The notes under the pieces were generated by a model that saw only the letters and a list, made by a program, of their open reading frames with translations, did no database searches and was not told where the DNA came from. A stretch of 64,000 nucleotides of DNA from Dyadobacter sp. CY345 (GTDB lineage Bacteria; Bacteroidota; Bacteroidia; Cytophagales; Spirosomataceae): contig NZ_JAKFFS010000001.1 in NCBI RefSeq assembly GCF_021502725.1, forward strand, positions 1,426,001 to 1,490,000, given 5' to 3'. Below are positions 25,450 through 34,251 of the stretch, piece by piece. The position numbers and the translations under genes are program-made. Positions within the stretch are counted from its first letter, which is position 1. Every line of letters starts with the position of its first letter.

Positions 25450-26808
25450 ATGAAGAAATTTGTCAGATTGATACCTGTCCTATATTTGTGTATCCTGTCT
25501 TGCACAACAAATAGTAATGAAAGGGACGAGAAATTAATTAATCTTCCCATCACATATATCGAAGGATTTGGATCTTTTCCAGCAAATTATGCTGCTGCTG
25601 TTGCCGAGTATACGTTGGACGATCCGGGTGGAGAAGCTTGGGTAAAGACTTATAAAACTGTATCCGGAATACCAAAACTTTGGAAGAATGTAAAGAAGTG
25701 TATGGTACAAACCGATATCCGTCAGTTTGTGTATCAGAATTTTAATGAGGGAAACATTGACACCAGTTCATACATTTCTTTGCAAAAAAATTGGGAATGG
25801 AAACCAGATGAAAAACGGTTATCAAGGCTTCCTATCAGATGTTACATATATCTGATTCACGGCACAGATCAATTGGGAAAACTCAGTTTAATGATTGATA
25901 CGAATAATAATCTTGATTTTACTGACGAAAAGCCTTTTTATCCTGAGATCGCCAGTCCAAACGACACCCTGCGGTATTATAAAAAAAGTTATGAAATTGA
26001 GTACGATAAAATACGAGATGGCCGTGTAGTCACTTCTCACATTCCTATGGTTATCAAATACCTGCCGCATCAACCAAAGAAATATCAAATTGCGTATGCA
26101 TTTCCCAGGTACGCAAGTTCAGTGATAAAAATTGGAGATGAAGAAAAAACAATAGCACTTAACATAGGATTTACAGATCCTTCCGGCTATGACGTATCTG
26201 AGATTACCCCGATGGATAGCCTAAGAAAGGATAGAGGTTTTATCTTTAACAATGGAATTCAAATCGGTGAATTTCTTGATCTTAAGATTAACGGCAGCAA
26301 GAAAAGATTTCGAAATTTGGGGTACGATGAATACCATGGCGTTTTACGATTAAAAGGAGAAACAGTAGATAATGTCTATTCCACGCAAATAGGTTATAAA
26401 ATTAAGCCTTTTACCGCAAAGGATTTTTCAGATGGACGCGCCGTTTCATTGCAAGATTACAAGGGAAAATATTTGTTCATTGATTTCTGGGCTACATGGT
26501 GCCAGCCATGCGTAGAGGAACTTCCGGAGCTAACGAAGTTATACGGGAATGTTAATAAAGACAGCATTGGCTTTGTAGGAATTGTCGGTGGAGACAGCAA
26601 ACAAAGGCTGACGAAATTTTTACAAAAACATCCAATCGCATGGCCTCAGATTTATTCTGATAGTATAAATAAGCTAATTGAAACCTACAACATAGGCGGA
26701 TATCCTTCTAATTTTCTTGTTTCATCCGATGGTACTATTCTGGACAAAAATATTCGGGGGAGCAAATTGCAAGCCAAACTAAGCAAACTGGGACTTTTGA
26801 AAGAATAG
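25450..26808 (+). CDS. TlpA-like thioredoxin-fold lipoprotein
   Basis: From the ATG at 25450 the protein has 452 residues, starting with a lipoprotein signal (LYLCILSC, Cys18). An upstream in-frame ATG at 25267 would put 61 unrelated residues before the signal, so I reject it. A long beta-rich N-terminal domain is followed by a thioredoxin-like domain with FWATWCQPC (Cys351, Cys354) and cis-Pro GGYPSNFLV. This C-terminal part resembles TlpA/ResA proteins that reduce disulfides in the periplasm, for example in cytochrome c maturation. The N-terminal domain is unrecognised. Confidence 0.85.
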   Translation: MKKFVRLIPVLYLCILSCTTNSNERDEKLINLPITYIEGFGSFPANYAAAVAEYTLDDPGGEAWVKTYKTVSGIPKLWKNVKKCMVQTDIRQFVYQNFNEGNIDTSSYISLQKNWEWKPDEKRLSRLPIRCYIYLIHGTDQLGKLSLMIDTNNNLDFTDEKPFYPEIASPNDTLRYYKKSYEIEYDKIRDGRVVTSHIPMVIKYLPHQPKKYQIAYAFPRYASSVIKIGDEEKTIALNIGFTDPSGYDVSEITPMDSLRKDRGFIFNNGIQIGEFLDLKINGSKKRFRNLGYDEYHGVLRLKGETVDNVYSTQIGYKIKPFTAKDFSDGRAVSLQDYKGKYLFIDFWATWCQPCVEELPELTKLYGNVNKDSIGFVGIVGGDSKQRLTKFLQKHPIAWPQIYSDSINKLIETYNIGGYPSNFLVSSDGTILDKNIRGSKLQAKLSKLGLLKE

Positions 26809-27062
26809 TGAATGGTCATGTAATAGTTGTTTATGAAAAATCGTATTTGGCTGAGACAAATCCTGTGGCCAATTCAAATCTGTAAAAAATCCTGTAAAAT
26901 TGTGATTGTCAAGTTTTATCTAAATGTTCTGAAAGGAAGCTAAACAAAAAACTATCCATGATCTTGGTGAAGGTGTTTGGACACGAGATTCAACAGACAT
27001 TCAGGCTTAAAATTTTTTATATTTATGATTATGGCATACTTTTCTAATACCTTCTCCTAAAA

Positions 27063-27500
27063 ATGACAGAGCTATTTTTGACCAAGAAAAGTACTTTAAG
27101 TTGCTTACTTTCTTCATTTTTCTTCATAAATATACTTGCAGTGACAAGTGCTTGTAAGGATCAACAGTATCGGACTTCATCCGTTTATGGTCATATAAGT
27201 GATGAAGATGGAAATCCCGTAGATAGTATTGTAGTCACTTTACATGCATCGGAATTTATAAGGGAAAAGGAACTCGGTTCTGTGTTGTCAGACGAAAACG
27301 GTGATTATGAAATTACTGCTGATGTCCCCAACGGATATTCATACTTAAGTGTGAACAGTCCATTTGTAAAAAATCCAAAGTTTGTAGCCTTTTATCAGGG
27401 ATTTAGCGCGATATACAAAAATGACGTTCAAACCAGTAATTGCTGTAATGCCACAGTTGGAGAAAGAACGAAGTACGACTTTAAGCTAATGCCCAAATAG
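27063..27500 (+). CDS. Lipoprotein with carboxypeptidase-like regulatory domain
   Basis: 145 residues with a lipobox (VTSAC, Cys31) and a beta-sandwich segment SSVYGHISDEDGNPVDSIVV then GDYEITADVPNG, typical of CarboxypepD_reg-like (transthyretin-like) domains. An unusual CC pair occurs near the end (SNCCNATVG). Likely surface- or periplasm-exposed; function unknown. It converges on the gene at 27628. Confidence 0.7.
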   Translation: MTELFLTKKSTLSCLLSSFFFINILAVTSACKDQQYRTSSVYGHISDEDGNPVDSIVVTLHASEFIREKELGSVLSDENGDYEITADVPNGYSYLSVNSPFVKNPKFVAFYQGFSAIYKNDVQTSNCCNATVGERTKYDFKLMPK

Positions 27501-27627
27501 AGTTTTGTAAACCAGTCGTCTTTCATAGAACTGTGGAAAATAATTGATTATTGCAGAGTTAGCTATGTTTGAGACAAAACCTTTGTTTGTAGAAGAATGT
27601 AGGAATATGTAAGTGAATTTCAAGTAT

Positions 27628-28056
27628 TTATTGAAATTCGTGCGCCGGCGCGGGGTAAGTCTTCGCCCTTACCGCCAGGTAATCTAACATCTTCTGAAAA
27701 TCCGTATTGGGAGAGATTGTGTCAGCCATCTGATGTAGTTCAGTTGTAGTCATAGCAACACCTATATCGTACCCACTTGTCATTTCTTGTCCGAAATATA
27801 ACGCACCAGGATTTTGATAAAACATGAAGAACATACATTGGCCATCTGAAAGAACTTGTATGTCGTTATGTTTTCTTTGAAACCAGCTATCCTTAACCAA
27901 TGCACTAAGTGCTTTTAAACCTTGCCCCGCGGCTCCTTTACAATTTTTTACGCGCAAGGTTTTTATATGGCTTGTATCAACAAGGTGCCAAAGGAAAGTA
28001 GCGAAAATAAATATGAAAAACCCGAGAATGAAACCTTTCAAGACATTCAAAATCAT
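27628..28056 (-). CDS. Hypothetical single-pass membrane protein
   Basis: 142 residues: one N-terminal transmembrane helix (FILGFFIFIFATFLWHLV) and a soluble domain of about 110 residues with no family I recognise. Coding is supported by a clean start and the typical membrane-anchor pattern. Located in the island between two lipoprotein-type genes. Confidence 0.6.
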   Translation of the reverse strand: MILNVLKGFILGFFIFIFATFLWHLVDTSHIKTLRVKNCKGAAGQGLKALSALVKDSWFQRKHNDIQVLSDGQCMFFMFYQNPGALYFGQEMTSGYDIGVAMTTTELHQMADTISPNTDFQKMLDYLAVRAKTYPAPAHEFQ

Positions 28057-28505
28057 ATGCTTTTTGTTTCCCGATGTAATTGATTATTATGCCCTGGTGA
28101 ATAAACAAGGTAGCCGCAAAATATGTTTTAGAGGGACATATTTCTAAATATACGAAGAACACTCTTTGTAGCTATAAAAGAGCTTATTAAAACGATCGCT
28201 TATTTTAAAGTTCCTGTGTCTGACTTGGATTTAGCAAAATAGCATATTGATTTTTTTGAGTACTACGATCCCGAATGACAAAACGAAGGATATCAGTCGA
28301 AGAAGTTACTTGTTTTGAAATTCTGCAATTGTCACGCGATATCATCGCTTAGACTGAAATGATACAGATTTTAACTTAAAATCGAAAATGATTTTGACTA
28401 ATATAACTTATTTATTAGTTTCAAAACTAATAAATAAGTTATATATTTAGCCCGTAGTTATGACAAAAATCGACGTCATTGTCTGAACCTAAATTTTCGT
28501 TGGCT
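28057..28505. other. Intergenic region with large palindrome
   Basis: About 450 bp between divergent genes. Apart from the 44-bp palindrome at 28401-28444 I see no gene or RNA. The permease promoter should lie near or within the palindrome. Confidence 0.5.
28401..28444. repeat. 44-bp near-perfect palindrome upstream of ABC permease
   Basis: Two 21-bp arms, exact reverse complements (left arm ATATAACTTATTTATTAGTTT), separated only by CA. It is almost pure A/T and has no T-run after the stem, so it is not an ordinary terminator. It ends 62 bp before the permease start. It could be a regulator site, a cruciform, or an integration scar. Confidence 0.85.
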
Positions 28506-30929
28506 ATGATAAGGAATTACTTGAAAGTTGCCTGGCGTAGCATGTTGAAAAATAAAGCAGTTTCAATAATCATGATTTTTGGACTTGCCACTAGTATATC
28601 TGCTTTCCTGTTAATTATTCGGTACGTATTCTCTGAGTTTAGCTATGACGAATTTCATACCAATTCCCGCAATATCTATCGAATTCGGCTTGATGATTAT
28701 AAGCAGGGCGTTCTGACGAATAGCAGCGTAATCAGCTACTATGCCGAAGCACCTGCCATAATGCAAACCTTTCCCGAAGTGGAGAATTTCGTGCGGCTGC
28801 ACCGGGCAGATGGTATGATCAGTTACCGGAAACCTATGGGCGAAATGGTCAGCTATCATGAAAAAAATGCATTTTATGCCGACTCTTCTTTATTCAATGT
28901 GTTTTCATTCCCTTTGCTTAAAGGTGATGTCAATCAGGTGTTACGTCGTCCTGAGTCGGTTATGATTTCAGAAATGATGGCGAAAAAATATTTTGGTCAG
29001 GGAAATCCGATTGGAAAAACACTCCATTTAAGTTCAGATTGGCAGGGTGGTGACTACATAGTGGAAGGCATATTTGCTGATATTCCGGCAAATAGCCATT
29101 TGCATTTCGATTTTGTTTTTTCTATCCAAAACCTGCTCAAAAATCAACAGTTCGTCACCGGAGGCTGGTACTGGACTAATTTCTATACATATCTGCTTTT
29201 GAGACCGGGCACCGCGCCAAAAGCGTTAGAAGGACGACTGTCCGGTATTATCGAAAGGCATATTGGCAAGCAACTGAAGAAATACAAGATCAGACAAACA
29301 TTTGTTTTACAACCCCTTAATATGATCCACCTCCATTCCCAAACGGCTTCAGAAGTTGAAGCAAACGGAAAAATTGTTATTGTTTATTTACTTATCCTTG
29401 TTGCGTTTCTTATTCTGGCTATTGGCTGGCTAAATTATATCAACTTATCCACGGCGCGAGGTATTGAACGAGCAAAAGAGGTAGGACTCCGCAAAGCGCT
29501 GGGATCTGATAAATCACAATTGATACAACAGTTTTTTGTCGAAGCATTGGGTATTAATCTTTTATCAGTACTGATTGGCATAGGTCTTTTTTTATTGACT
29601 CAGATCATCCTTAACGATTGGATTTGGGACACCGACGGTTTTTCAATGGTTCAAAAACCTATATTTTGGATCGTGTCCTTAATAGTAATTTGTATGGGTT
29701 TCTTTCTTTCCGGATTTTATCCCGCATTTATACTTTCTTCATTTAAACCAATTATAATTTTAAAAGGGTATTTGCCGAAACAAGCCGGCGGAGAATCGTT
29801 CCGTAAGCCCTTGGTGGTGTTTCAATTTGCTGTTTCGATTTTCTTGATCATTGCCACACTTGTCATTAATGAGCAGCTCAAATTCATGCAGACGCACGAT
29901 TTAGGGATGAATATTGACCAGAAGCTCATCATTAAAGCTCCAAAAGTATTACGAACGGATAGCTTTACGAATGACGTTCGGTTTTTTAAAAATCGGATTT
30001 TAGGACATACAGGTGTACAGCAGGTGACGACTTCCTCGGAAGTTCCAGGCCAGGAAATTTTCTGGACGGACGAATGGCAACGGTTCCACGAGGCTGTCGC
30101 TGATTATAAATTGTGCAGTATGTTGGCTGTTGACGAAGATTTTATTCCAACCTATAAAATTAAGTTGCTGGCTGGAAGAAATTTCAATAAAGACTTAATT
30201 CTTGATAACGAATCGGTTATAATCAACGAAAGTGCGTTGAAGGCTTTTGGGTTCGCAACCGCTGAGGAGGCACTAAATCAGGAAATTGGCAACGTAATAC
30301 CCAAAAAAATTGTCGGCGTCGTTAATGACTTCCATCAGCAATCTCTGAAAACGGCAAGTCGTCCAATTATTTTTCAGCATATACCCTGGAATAGTAGCTT
30401 TCTGACGATTTCACTCCGGGGCAACAATATCAGGGAATCACTAAGTTTGCTGCAAAAATCTTACGAGGAAGCATTTCCTGACAATGCTTTTGAGTTCTTT
30501 TTCTTAGATGATCATTTTCAACAACAATACAAATCAGACGAACGGATAGCTTCCCTGTTCAGCTGGTTTGCAGTTGTCGCCATTAGTATTGCATGCTTAG
30601 GTCTTTTGGGTCTGGCTATGTTCACGACTAAAAATCGAACAAAGGAGATTGGTATTCGAAAAGTGCTCGGAGCCAGCGTTGGTGGAGTTGTCATATTACT
30701 ATGCAGAGATTTCCTTAGGCCAGTGGGTCTGGCTATAATCCTGGCTTCCCCTATTGCCTGGTACGCCATGACCTGGTGGTTAGAGGACTATGCTTATAAA
30801 ACTGATATCAAGTGGTGGACATTTGCGGTAGCCGGTGGGCGCGCTTTGGGAATTGCCTTGATTACTGTAAGTTTTCAAAGTATCAGAGCTGCATTGATGA
30901 ATCCAGTCAAAAGCTTACATAGCGAATAA
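28506..30929 (+). CDS. MacB/FtsX-type ABC transporter permease (orphan)
   Basis: 807 residues from ATG 28506; a TTG at 28479 is in frame but the usual family start is MIRNYLKVAWRSMLKNK. Two repeats of MacB-type periplasmic core domain plus FtsX domain: helix near 20-40, then GIERAKEVGLRKALGSDKSQLI, and a second copy with NRTKEIGIRKVLGASVGGVV near the C-terminus. Such permeases work with a separate ATPase in mechanotransmission across the periplasm; no ATPase gene is nearby. Large families of these exist in Cytophagales. Paralog at 41148. Confidence 0.92.
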   Translation: MIRNYLKVAWRSMLKNKAVSIIMIFGLATSISAFLLIIRYVFSEFSYDEFHTNSRNIYRIRLDDYKQGVLTNSSVISYYAEAPAIMQTFPEVENFVRLHRADGMISYRKPMGEMVSYHEKNAFYADSSLFNVFSFPLLKGDVNQVLRRPESVMISEMMAKKYFGQGNPIGKTLHLSSDWQGGDYIVEGIFADIPANSHLHFDFVFSIQNLLKNQQFVTGGWYWTNFYTYLLLRPGTAPKALEGRLSGIIERHIGKQLKKYKIRQTFVLQPLNMIHLHSQTASEVEANGKIVIVYLLILVAFLILAIGWLNYINLSTARGIERAKEVGLRKALGSDKSQLIQQFFVEALGINLLSVLIGIGLFLLTQIILNDWIWDTDGFSMVQKPIFWIVSLIVICMGFFLSGFYPAFILSSFKPIIILKGYLPKQAGGESFRKPLVVFQFAVSIFLIIATLVINEQLKFMQTHDLGMNIDQKLIIKAPKVLRTDSFTNDVRFFKNRILGHTGVQQVTTSSEVPGQEIFWTDEWQRFHEAVADYKLCSMLAVDEDFIPTYKIKLLAGRNFNKDLILDNESVIINESALKAFGFATAEEALNQEIGNVIPKKIVGVVNDFHQQSLKTASRPIIFQHIPWNSSFLTISLRGNNIRESLSLLQKSYEEAFPDNAFEFFFLDDHFQQQYKSDERIASLFSWFAVVAISIACLGLLGLAMFTTKNRTKEIGIRKVLGASVGGVVILLCRDFLRPVGLAIILASPIAWYAMTWWLEDYAYKTDIKWWTFAVAGGRALGIALITVSFQSIRAALMNPVKSLHSE

Positions 30930-31063
30930 GTTTTGGTTTTCCGTATGTTGCGCCAAATTGGAACGGATTATATCCTGAACGGTAGAAAATTAGCATCCTG
31001 CTACTACATTTTTTAATATCAAGAATATAGCTTATTTATGGTACTGCATACCATCATTACGCA

Positions 31064-31435
31064 TCAAGACACAGTTTTATGAATTACTTTTTCACGATGC
31101 TGCTTTCCCCAGGCATGCATCGCGATAATCATGTCAGAAAGAGTTTCACTATAAGGAGTGAGTTCATACTCAACGGTGATAGGTCTAGTATCTTGTACCG
31201 TCCGGGTAACCAGATCATGCATTTCCAAATCTTTTAATTCCTTAGATAATACTCTTGGCGAGATGCCCGCTTCTCTTGAAAGTTCCCGGAATTTTAACTT
31301 GCCACCTCTTAAAATGGAGATCAATACAAGCTTCCATTTTCCGCCAACCACGTCCAGGGTGTCCTGGAGAGTGAGTTGTGCTACTTTACATTCCTGATTA
31401 GTTGCAGGTGTTAAACAATGAGTTTTTGTCGCCAT
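31064..31435 (-). CDS. HxlR family winged-helix regulator
   Basis: 123 residues with HxlR features: QDTLDVVGGKWKLVLISILRGGKLKFREL, GISPRVLSKELKDLEMHDLV and YELTPYSETL. An N-terminal Cys (NQECKVAQLT) is in the position used for redox or electrophile sensing by some HxlR proteins. Divergent from an NTF2-like gene with shared operator-like repeats between them, so it probably controls that gene and itself. Confidence 0.93.
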   Translation of the reverse strand: MATKTHCLTPATNQECKVAQLTLQDTLDVVGGKWKLVLISILRGGKLKFRELSREAGISPRVLSKELKDLEMHDLVTRTVQDTRPITVEYELTPYSETLSDMIIAMHAWGKQHREKVIHKTVS

Positions 31436-31484
31436 AATATCCTTTTGGTTACCGGTATCCTATGAGTAACGAACAACAAAGCTT

Positions 31485-31521
31485 AGTTACAACCCTTGTA
31501 GTTTTGCACAGTTACAAAACT
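31485..31521. promoter_or_regulatory. Candidate HxlR operator between divergent genes
   Basis: Contains TACAA-CCC-TTGTA (31488-31500), the overlapping inverted repeat AGTTTTG/CAAAACT (31500-31521), and a direct repeat AGTTACAA at 31485 and 31510. Clustered dyads in an HxlR-divergent promoter region are the expected place for its binding. Not tested. Confidence 0.5.
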
Positions 31522-31559
31522 TAAAACTGTCAAAAAAAATTTAACGTTCATTCAAACTC

Positions 31560-31991
31560 ATGACATCAACCATGCCCAATGATAATACGGCTCTTGCCGA
31601 ACGCTTATTTAAAACCCACCTTGCAATGTTTACCAGCTCTGGGATGACTCAGGCGGATTATGGCAGCCTTTTTACAGAAGACGCTGTACAGGAATACCCA
31701 TATGCGCCTGCCCCATTTTCCAAGTTGTTGCAGGGAAGAGATGTTATTGCTGCCTACATAACAAATGTGATCCACAGCGCCACTCAATGGAACTTCACTG
31801 ACTTAACCTTTTCAGCGACTTCCAATCCAGATATAGTCTTTGTAGAATTTAAAGGAAGTGCACTGGTGACTGCAACAGGCAAAATATATTGTCAGATTTA
31901 TATAGGTCGTATCACCTTAGAAGGAGAGCAAATAAAACACTATCGTGAATATTGGAATCCAAGTTGGATTTTAGATGCCTTCGTCGCCTGA
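31560..31991 (+). CDS. NTF2-like/SnoaL family protein
   Basis: 143 residues resembling the NTF2/SnoaL fold: ALAERLFKTHLAMF, FTEDAVQEYPYAP, VIAAYITNVIHSA, and a C-terminal sheet IKHYREYWNPSWILDAF. Members include small-molecule isomerases, cyclases and detoxifying enzymes; the YREYWNP ending is common in those beside HxlR regulators. Likely HxlR-controlled. Confidence 0.85.
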   Translation: MTSTMPNDNTALAERLFKTHLAMFTSSGMTQADYGSLFTEDAVQEYPYAPAPFSKLLQGRDVIAAYITNVIHSATQWNFTDLTFSATSNPDIVFVEFKGSALVTATGKIYCQIYIGRITLEGEQIKHYREYWNPSWILDAFVA

Positions 31992-32028
31992 TTCCTGTTA
32001 ATATTAAAAAGGCGGCTGATATCCGCCG

Positions 32029-32060
32029 AAACCGGCACGGCCTCCGTGCACGGTTTTCTT
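32029..32060 (+). terminator. Terminator after NTF2-like gene
   Basis: AACCG-GCACGG, CCT loop, CCGTGC-(A)-CGGTT with one bulged A, followed by TTCTTT. Confidence 0.65.
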
Positions 32061-32184
32061 TGCATTTACCAGATTCAATCACAATGTACTTTTTACATTA
32101 CTGATCGAATTTATGATTATTGATCAGAATTCTGGTTTTCATAGGGGCCTGTTTCCAATAACAGACTATCTTACAAGACAGGAA

Positions 32185-32631
32185 TTATTTAATCAGATAG
32201 GTACCATTTGCCAGCCTTGAAACGTCTTGTCCGTTTTGGGTAACCTTGGAAACATTCGCCCAGCCATTGCATTTTCCGTTATTGATAAAAGTTTCCAACT
32301 TGATCTTTGTCAATACTTTGCCATTTAATTCGAGAGAAAATTCCGTGTCATTCAATCTACGGGAGTCTTGAATCAGCATCGAAGAAAAAAATACGTCACC
32401 CTCGATATCAAGATCTTCTACATATTTCTGTTGGTTATTTTCAAGATATGACACCTTTATCCTTGCAGCACTGTCCAAATCAGCTGGGTAAGTAAGCGTT
32501 CCATCCATTATTTGAAGTGCAATTTTCGGAGGCGGAGCCTGGCAATCCGGACTACCAATACAGCCGAAAAAGATGACGGGAAATAGAATCAGGCAGGAAA
32601 ATAAAGTACTTCGGAGCAATGATAGCTTCAT
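32185..32631 (-). CDS. Hypothetical lipoprotein
   Basis: 148 residues with a lipoprotein signal (LFPVIFFGC) and a beta-rich mature part containing two further Cys. No family recognised. Island gene; nothing in the neighbourhood indicates its job. Confidence 0.65.
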   Translation of the reverse strand: MKLSLLRSTLFSCLILFPVIFFGCIGSPDCQAPPPKIALQIMDGTLTYPADLDSAARIKVSYLENNQQKYVEDLDIEGDVFFSSMLIQDSRRLNDTEFSLELNGKVLTKIKLETFINNGKCNGWANVSKVTQNGQDVSRLANGTYLIK

Positions 32632-32721
32632 AATGTAGATATAATTTATTTATCCTTGGACACATCATTGAGCTGTAACGTTGCAATCACCATTCCAAAA
32701 CCAAATTATAAGCAGCATTCT

Positions 32722-33363
32722 TTAATTTCTTTTTAGTTTAGCAACATACATTTTATAATAAATCAGACCTATGAGCCCGCTGACCAAACATAAGGCGCTC
32801 CACAGCAAGAAGTTCTCTCGGTTACCAAAAGAAATGGATATTATGAAAATTACTAAGCCGAGGGATTCCCAAATGACCGGCACACCAAGTTGGTCGGATG
32901 GCGCCATGACGACTGTTTCTATGTTTCTATTGGGATAAAAAAGTATTCTTAGGCGAGCATAATCCCACAATAACAACCATAAATTACCAAGCAGAATCAA
33001 CCCGGTAACTATGGGAGTGCCTCGAAAATCCATTGAAACAGTTATAAAAAAAATATTTAAACTTATAGGAAGTGAAAGAATGGCACCTAATGTACTCCAT
33101 CTCTGAGTAACTAGCAGCAATCCGGCCAGGACTTGTCCAAAGCCAATAAAACGCCACCAAAGACCAGTTCTAAAAAGAGTTTCAAAAAAGACATCTATTA
33201 CCATCCCCTCGGTAGGAATCTGCATAGATCCTGCTGGAATAAATCTTTCTCCAATTAATTTCCCTAACCCGGAAAATATAAACGCTCCACCAATTAAATA
33301 TCGTAGATAAATAGTGAAAATCTGAAATGTCTCCTTGTCTTTTAAGCGCTGTAAAGTAATCAT
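32722..33363 (-). CDS. DoxX-like multi-pass membrane protein
   Basis: 213 residues from the ATG at 33363; the frame opens at a TTG at 33408, but the added residues are unlike the rest. Five or six hydrophobic segments, with an early LIGGAFIFSGLGKLIGERFIP that resembles DoxX/DoxD and MauE-type quinone-related proteins. Ends in a basic tail (KMYVAKLKRN). Function uncertain. Confidence 0.65.
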   Translation of the reverse strand: MITLQRLKDKETFQIFTIYLRYLIGGAFIFSGLGKLIGERFIPAGSMQIPTEGMVIDVFFETLFRTGLWWRFIGFGQVLAGLLLVTQRWSTLGAILSLPISLNIFFITVSMDFRGTPIVTGLILLGNLWLLLWDYARLRILFYPNRNIETVVMAPSDQLGVPVIWESLGLVIFIISISFGNRENFLLWSALCLVSGLIGLIYYKMYVAKLKRN

Positions 33364-33469
33364 TTTGATGAATTGAGTTACAGAATAAAATAGAGTATGA
33401 TAATACAACTTTTTTTCTTTTGAATAGACTTACTGGCTTGTTTTGACAAACTCTGATTACTTATTCTCC

Positions 33470-33509
33470 AAAAAGAAAAACATTCCCTGAGATTCTCAAG
33501 GAATGTTTG
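33470..33509 (-). terminator. Terminator after the 33543 gene
   Basis: Arms AAACATTCC/GGAATGTTT around a partly paired loop, followed on the minus strand by TTTTTCTTTTT. Confidence 0.75.
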
Positions 33510-33542
33510 AAACTACTTCCACAAATTGGTCCGACAGAATTT

Positions 33543-33881
33543 TCAGTCAGCGAATGCCAGTTCTGATTTTACTTTTTCGTAGAGAGAGGTAATGCGGTAT
33601 ACCATGTTAAGACAATCCTGTTGAGACATCTGATCTATCGTATTGATAAATGCATTAGCCTTCATTTGCCTGTTGTCATCAAAAGCCGGCCCTTGTTGCT
33701 TCAATTCTGACACGATATTTTCCCACTCAGGGTTTAAAGTATCAGAAAAATAATGGCCACCGATAACATTAAAATAACCTGCTTGTTGCTTCAAAATTTC
33801 CTTTGAAACTGTCGCATTGATGTTAAGGTTTGATACAAGTTTGGACAGTTCGACGTAGACAAAAATATTGGTCTTAGACAT
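33543..33881 (-). CDS. Hypothetical small helical protein
   Basis: 112 residues, soluble, mainly helical (LEKVKSELA-like C-terminus; DQMSQQDCLNMVYRITSLYEK). No signal peptide and no recognised family. Coding is supported by codon pattern, length and its own terminator. Confidence 0.55.
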   Translation of the reverse strand: MSKTNIFVYVELSKLVSNLNINATVSKEILKQQAGYFNVIGGHYFSDTLNPEWENIVSELKQQGPAFDDNRQMKANAFINTIDQMSQQDCLNMVYRITSLYEKVKSELAFAD

Positions 33882-34251
33882 AGTAAATTTTAGGTAGAGG
33901 GGGGATAATAAGTTTATTTAAATGATGGCTTCTCAGCCATTCCGTTTAAACGTTAAATTTTTTCAGATCACTCATATTTCAGATTATCCTTTTTAATGCA
34001 TGTTTAAGGACTGAATTGTTGTATTATGGTGATATCTAACCCTTGATAATACTGACCAGATATTTAATTTACTTTCGGTTATTAATTCACAAAAGTGATG
34101 CATTTAAAATGAACAAACCTGCCAGTTTACTTAACAAACCTGCCAACTTTCATGGCTGAATTTGTGATATGGCTCAAAGTTGTCATGCGAAAATTTCGAA
34201 ATAGAGTTTCTTAAGGTAACTTTGGTTATCTAACCCTTCACTAGAAATTAT
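33882..34251. other. Intergenic region with repeated elements before the AraC-type gene
   Basis: Contains a 13-bp direct repeat, AACAAACCTGCCA, at 34112 and 34133 (21-bp spacing) and an 11-bp repeat, ATCTAACCCTT, at 34034 and 34228. Otherwise AT-rich with no supported gene. Confidence 0.6.
34112..34145. promoter_or_regulatory. Candidate AraC-type operator, two 13-bp direct repeats
   Basis: Two exact copies of AACAAACCTGCCA start 21 bp apart, the helical spacing expected for the two HTH motifs of an AraC-type dimer. They lie about 110-140 bp upstream of the PAS-AraC gene and may be its autoregulatory site. Confidence 0.5.
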
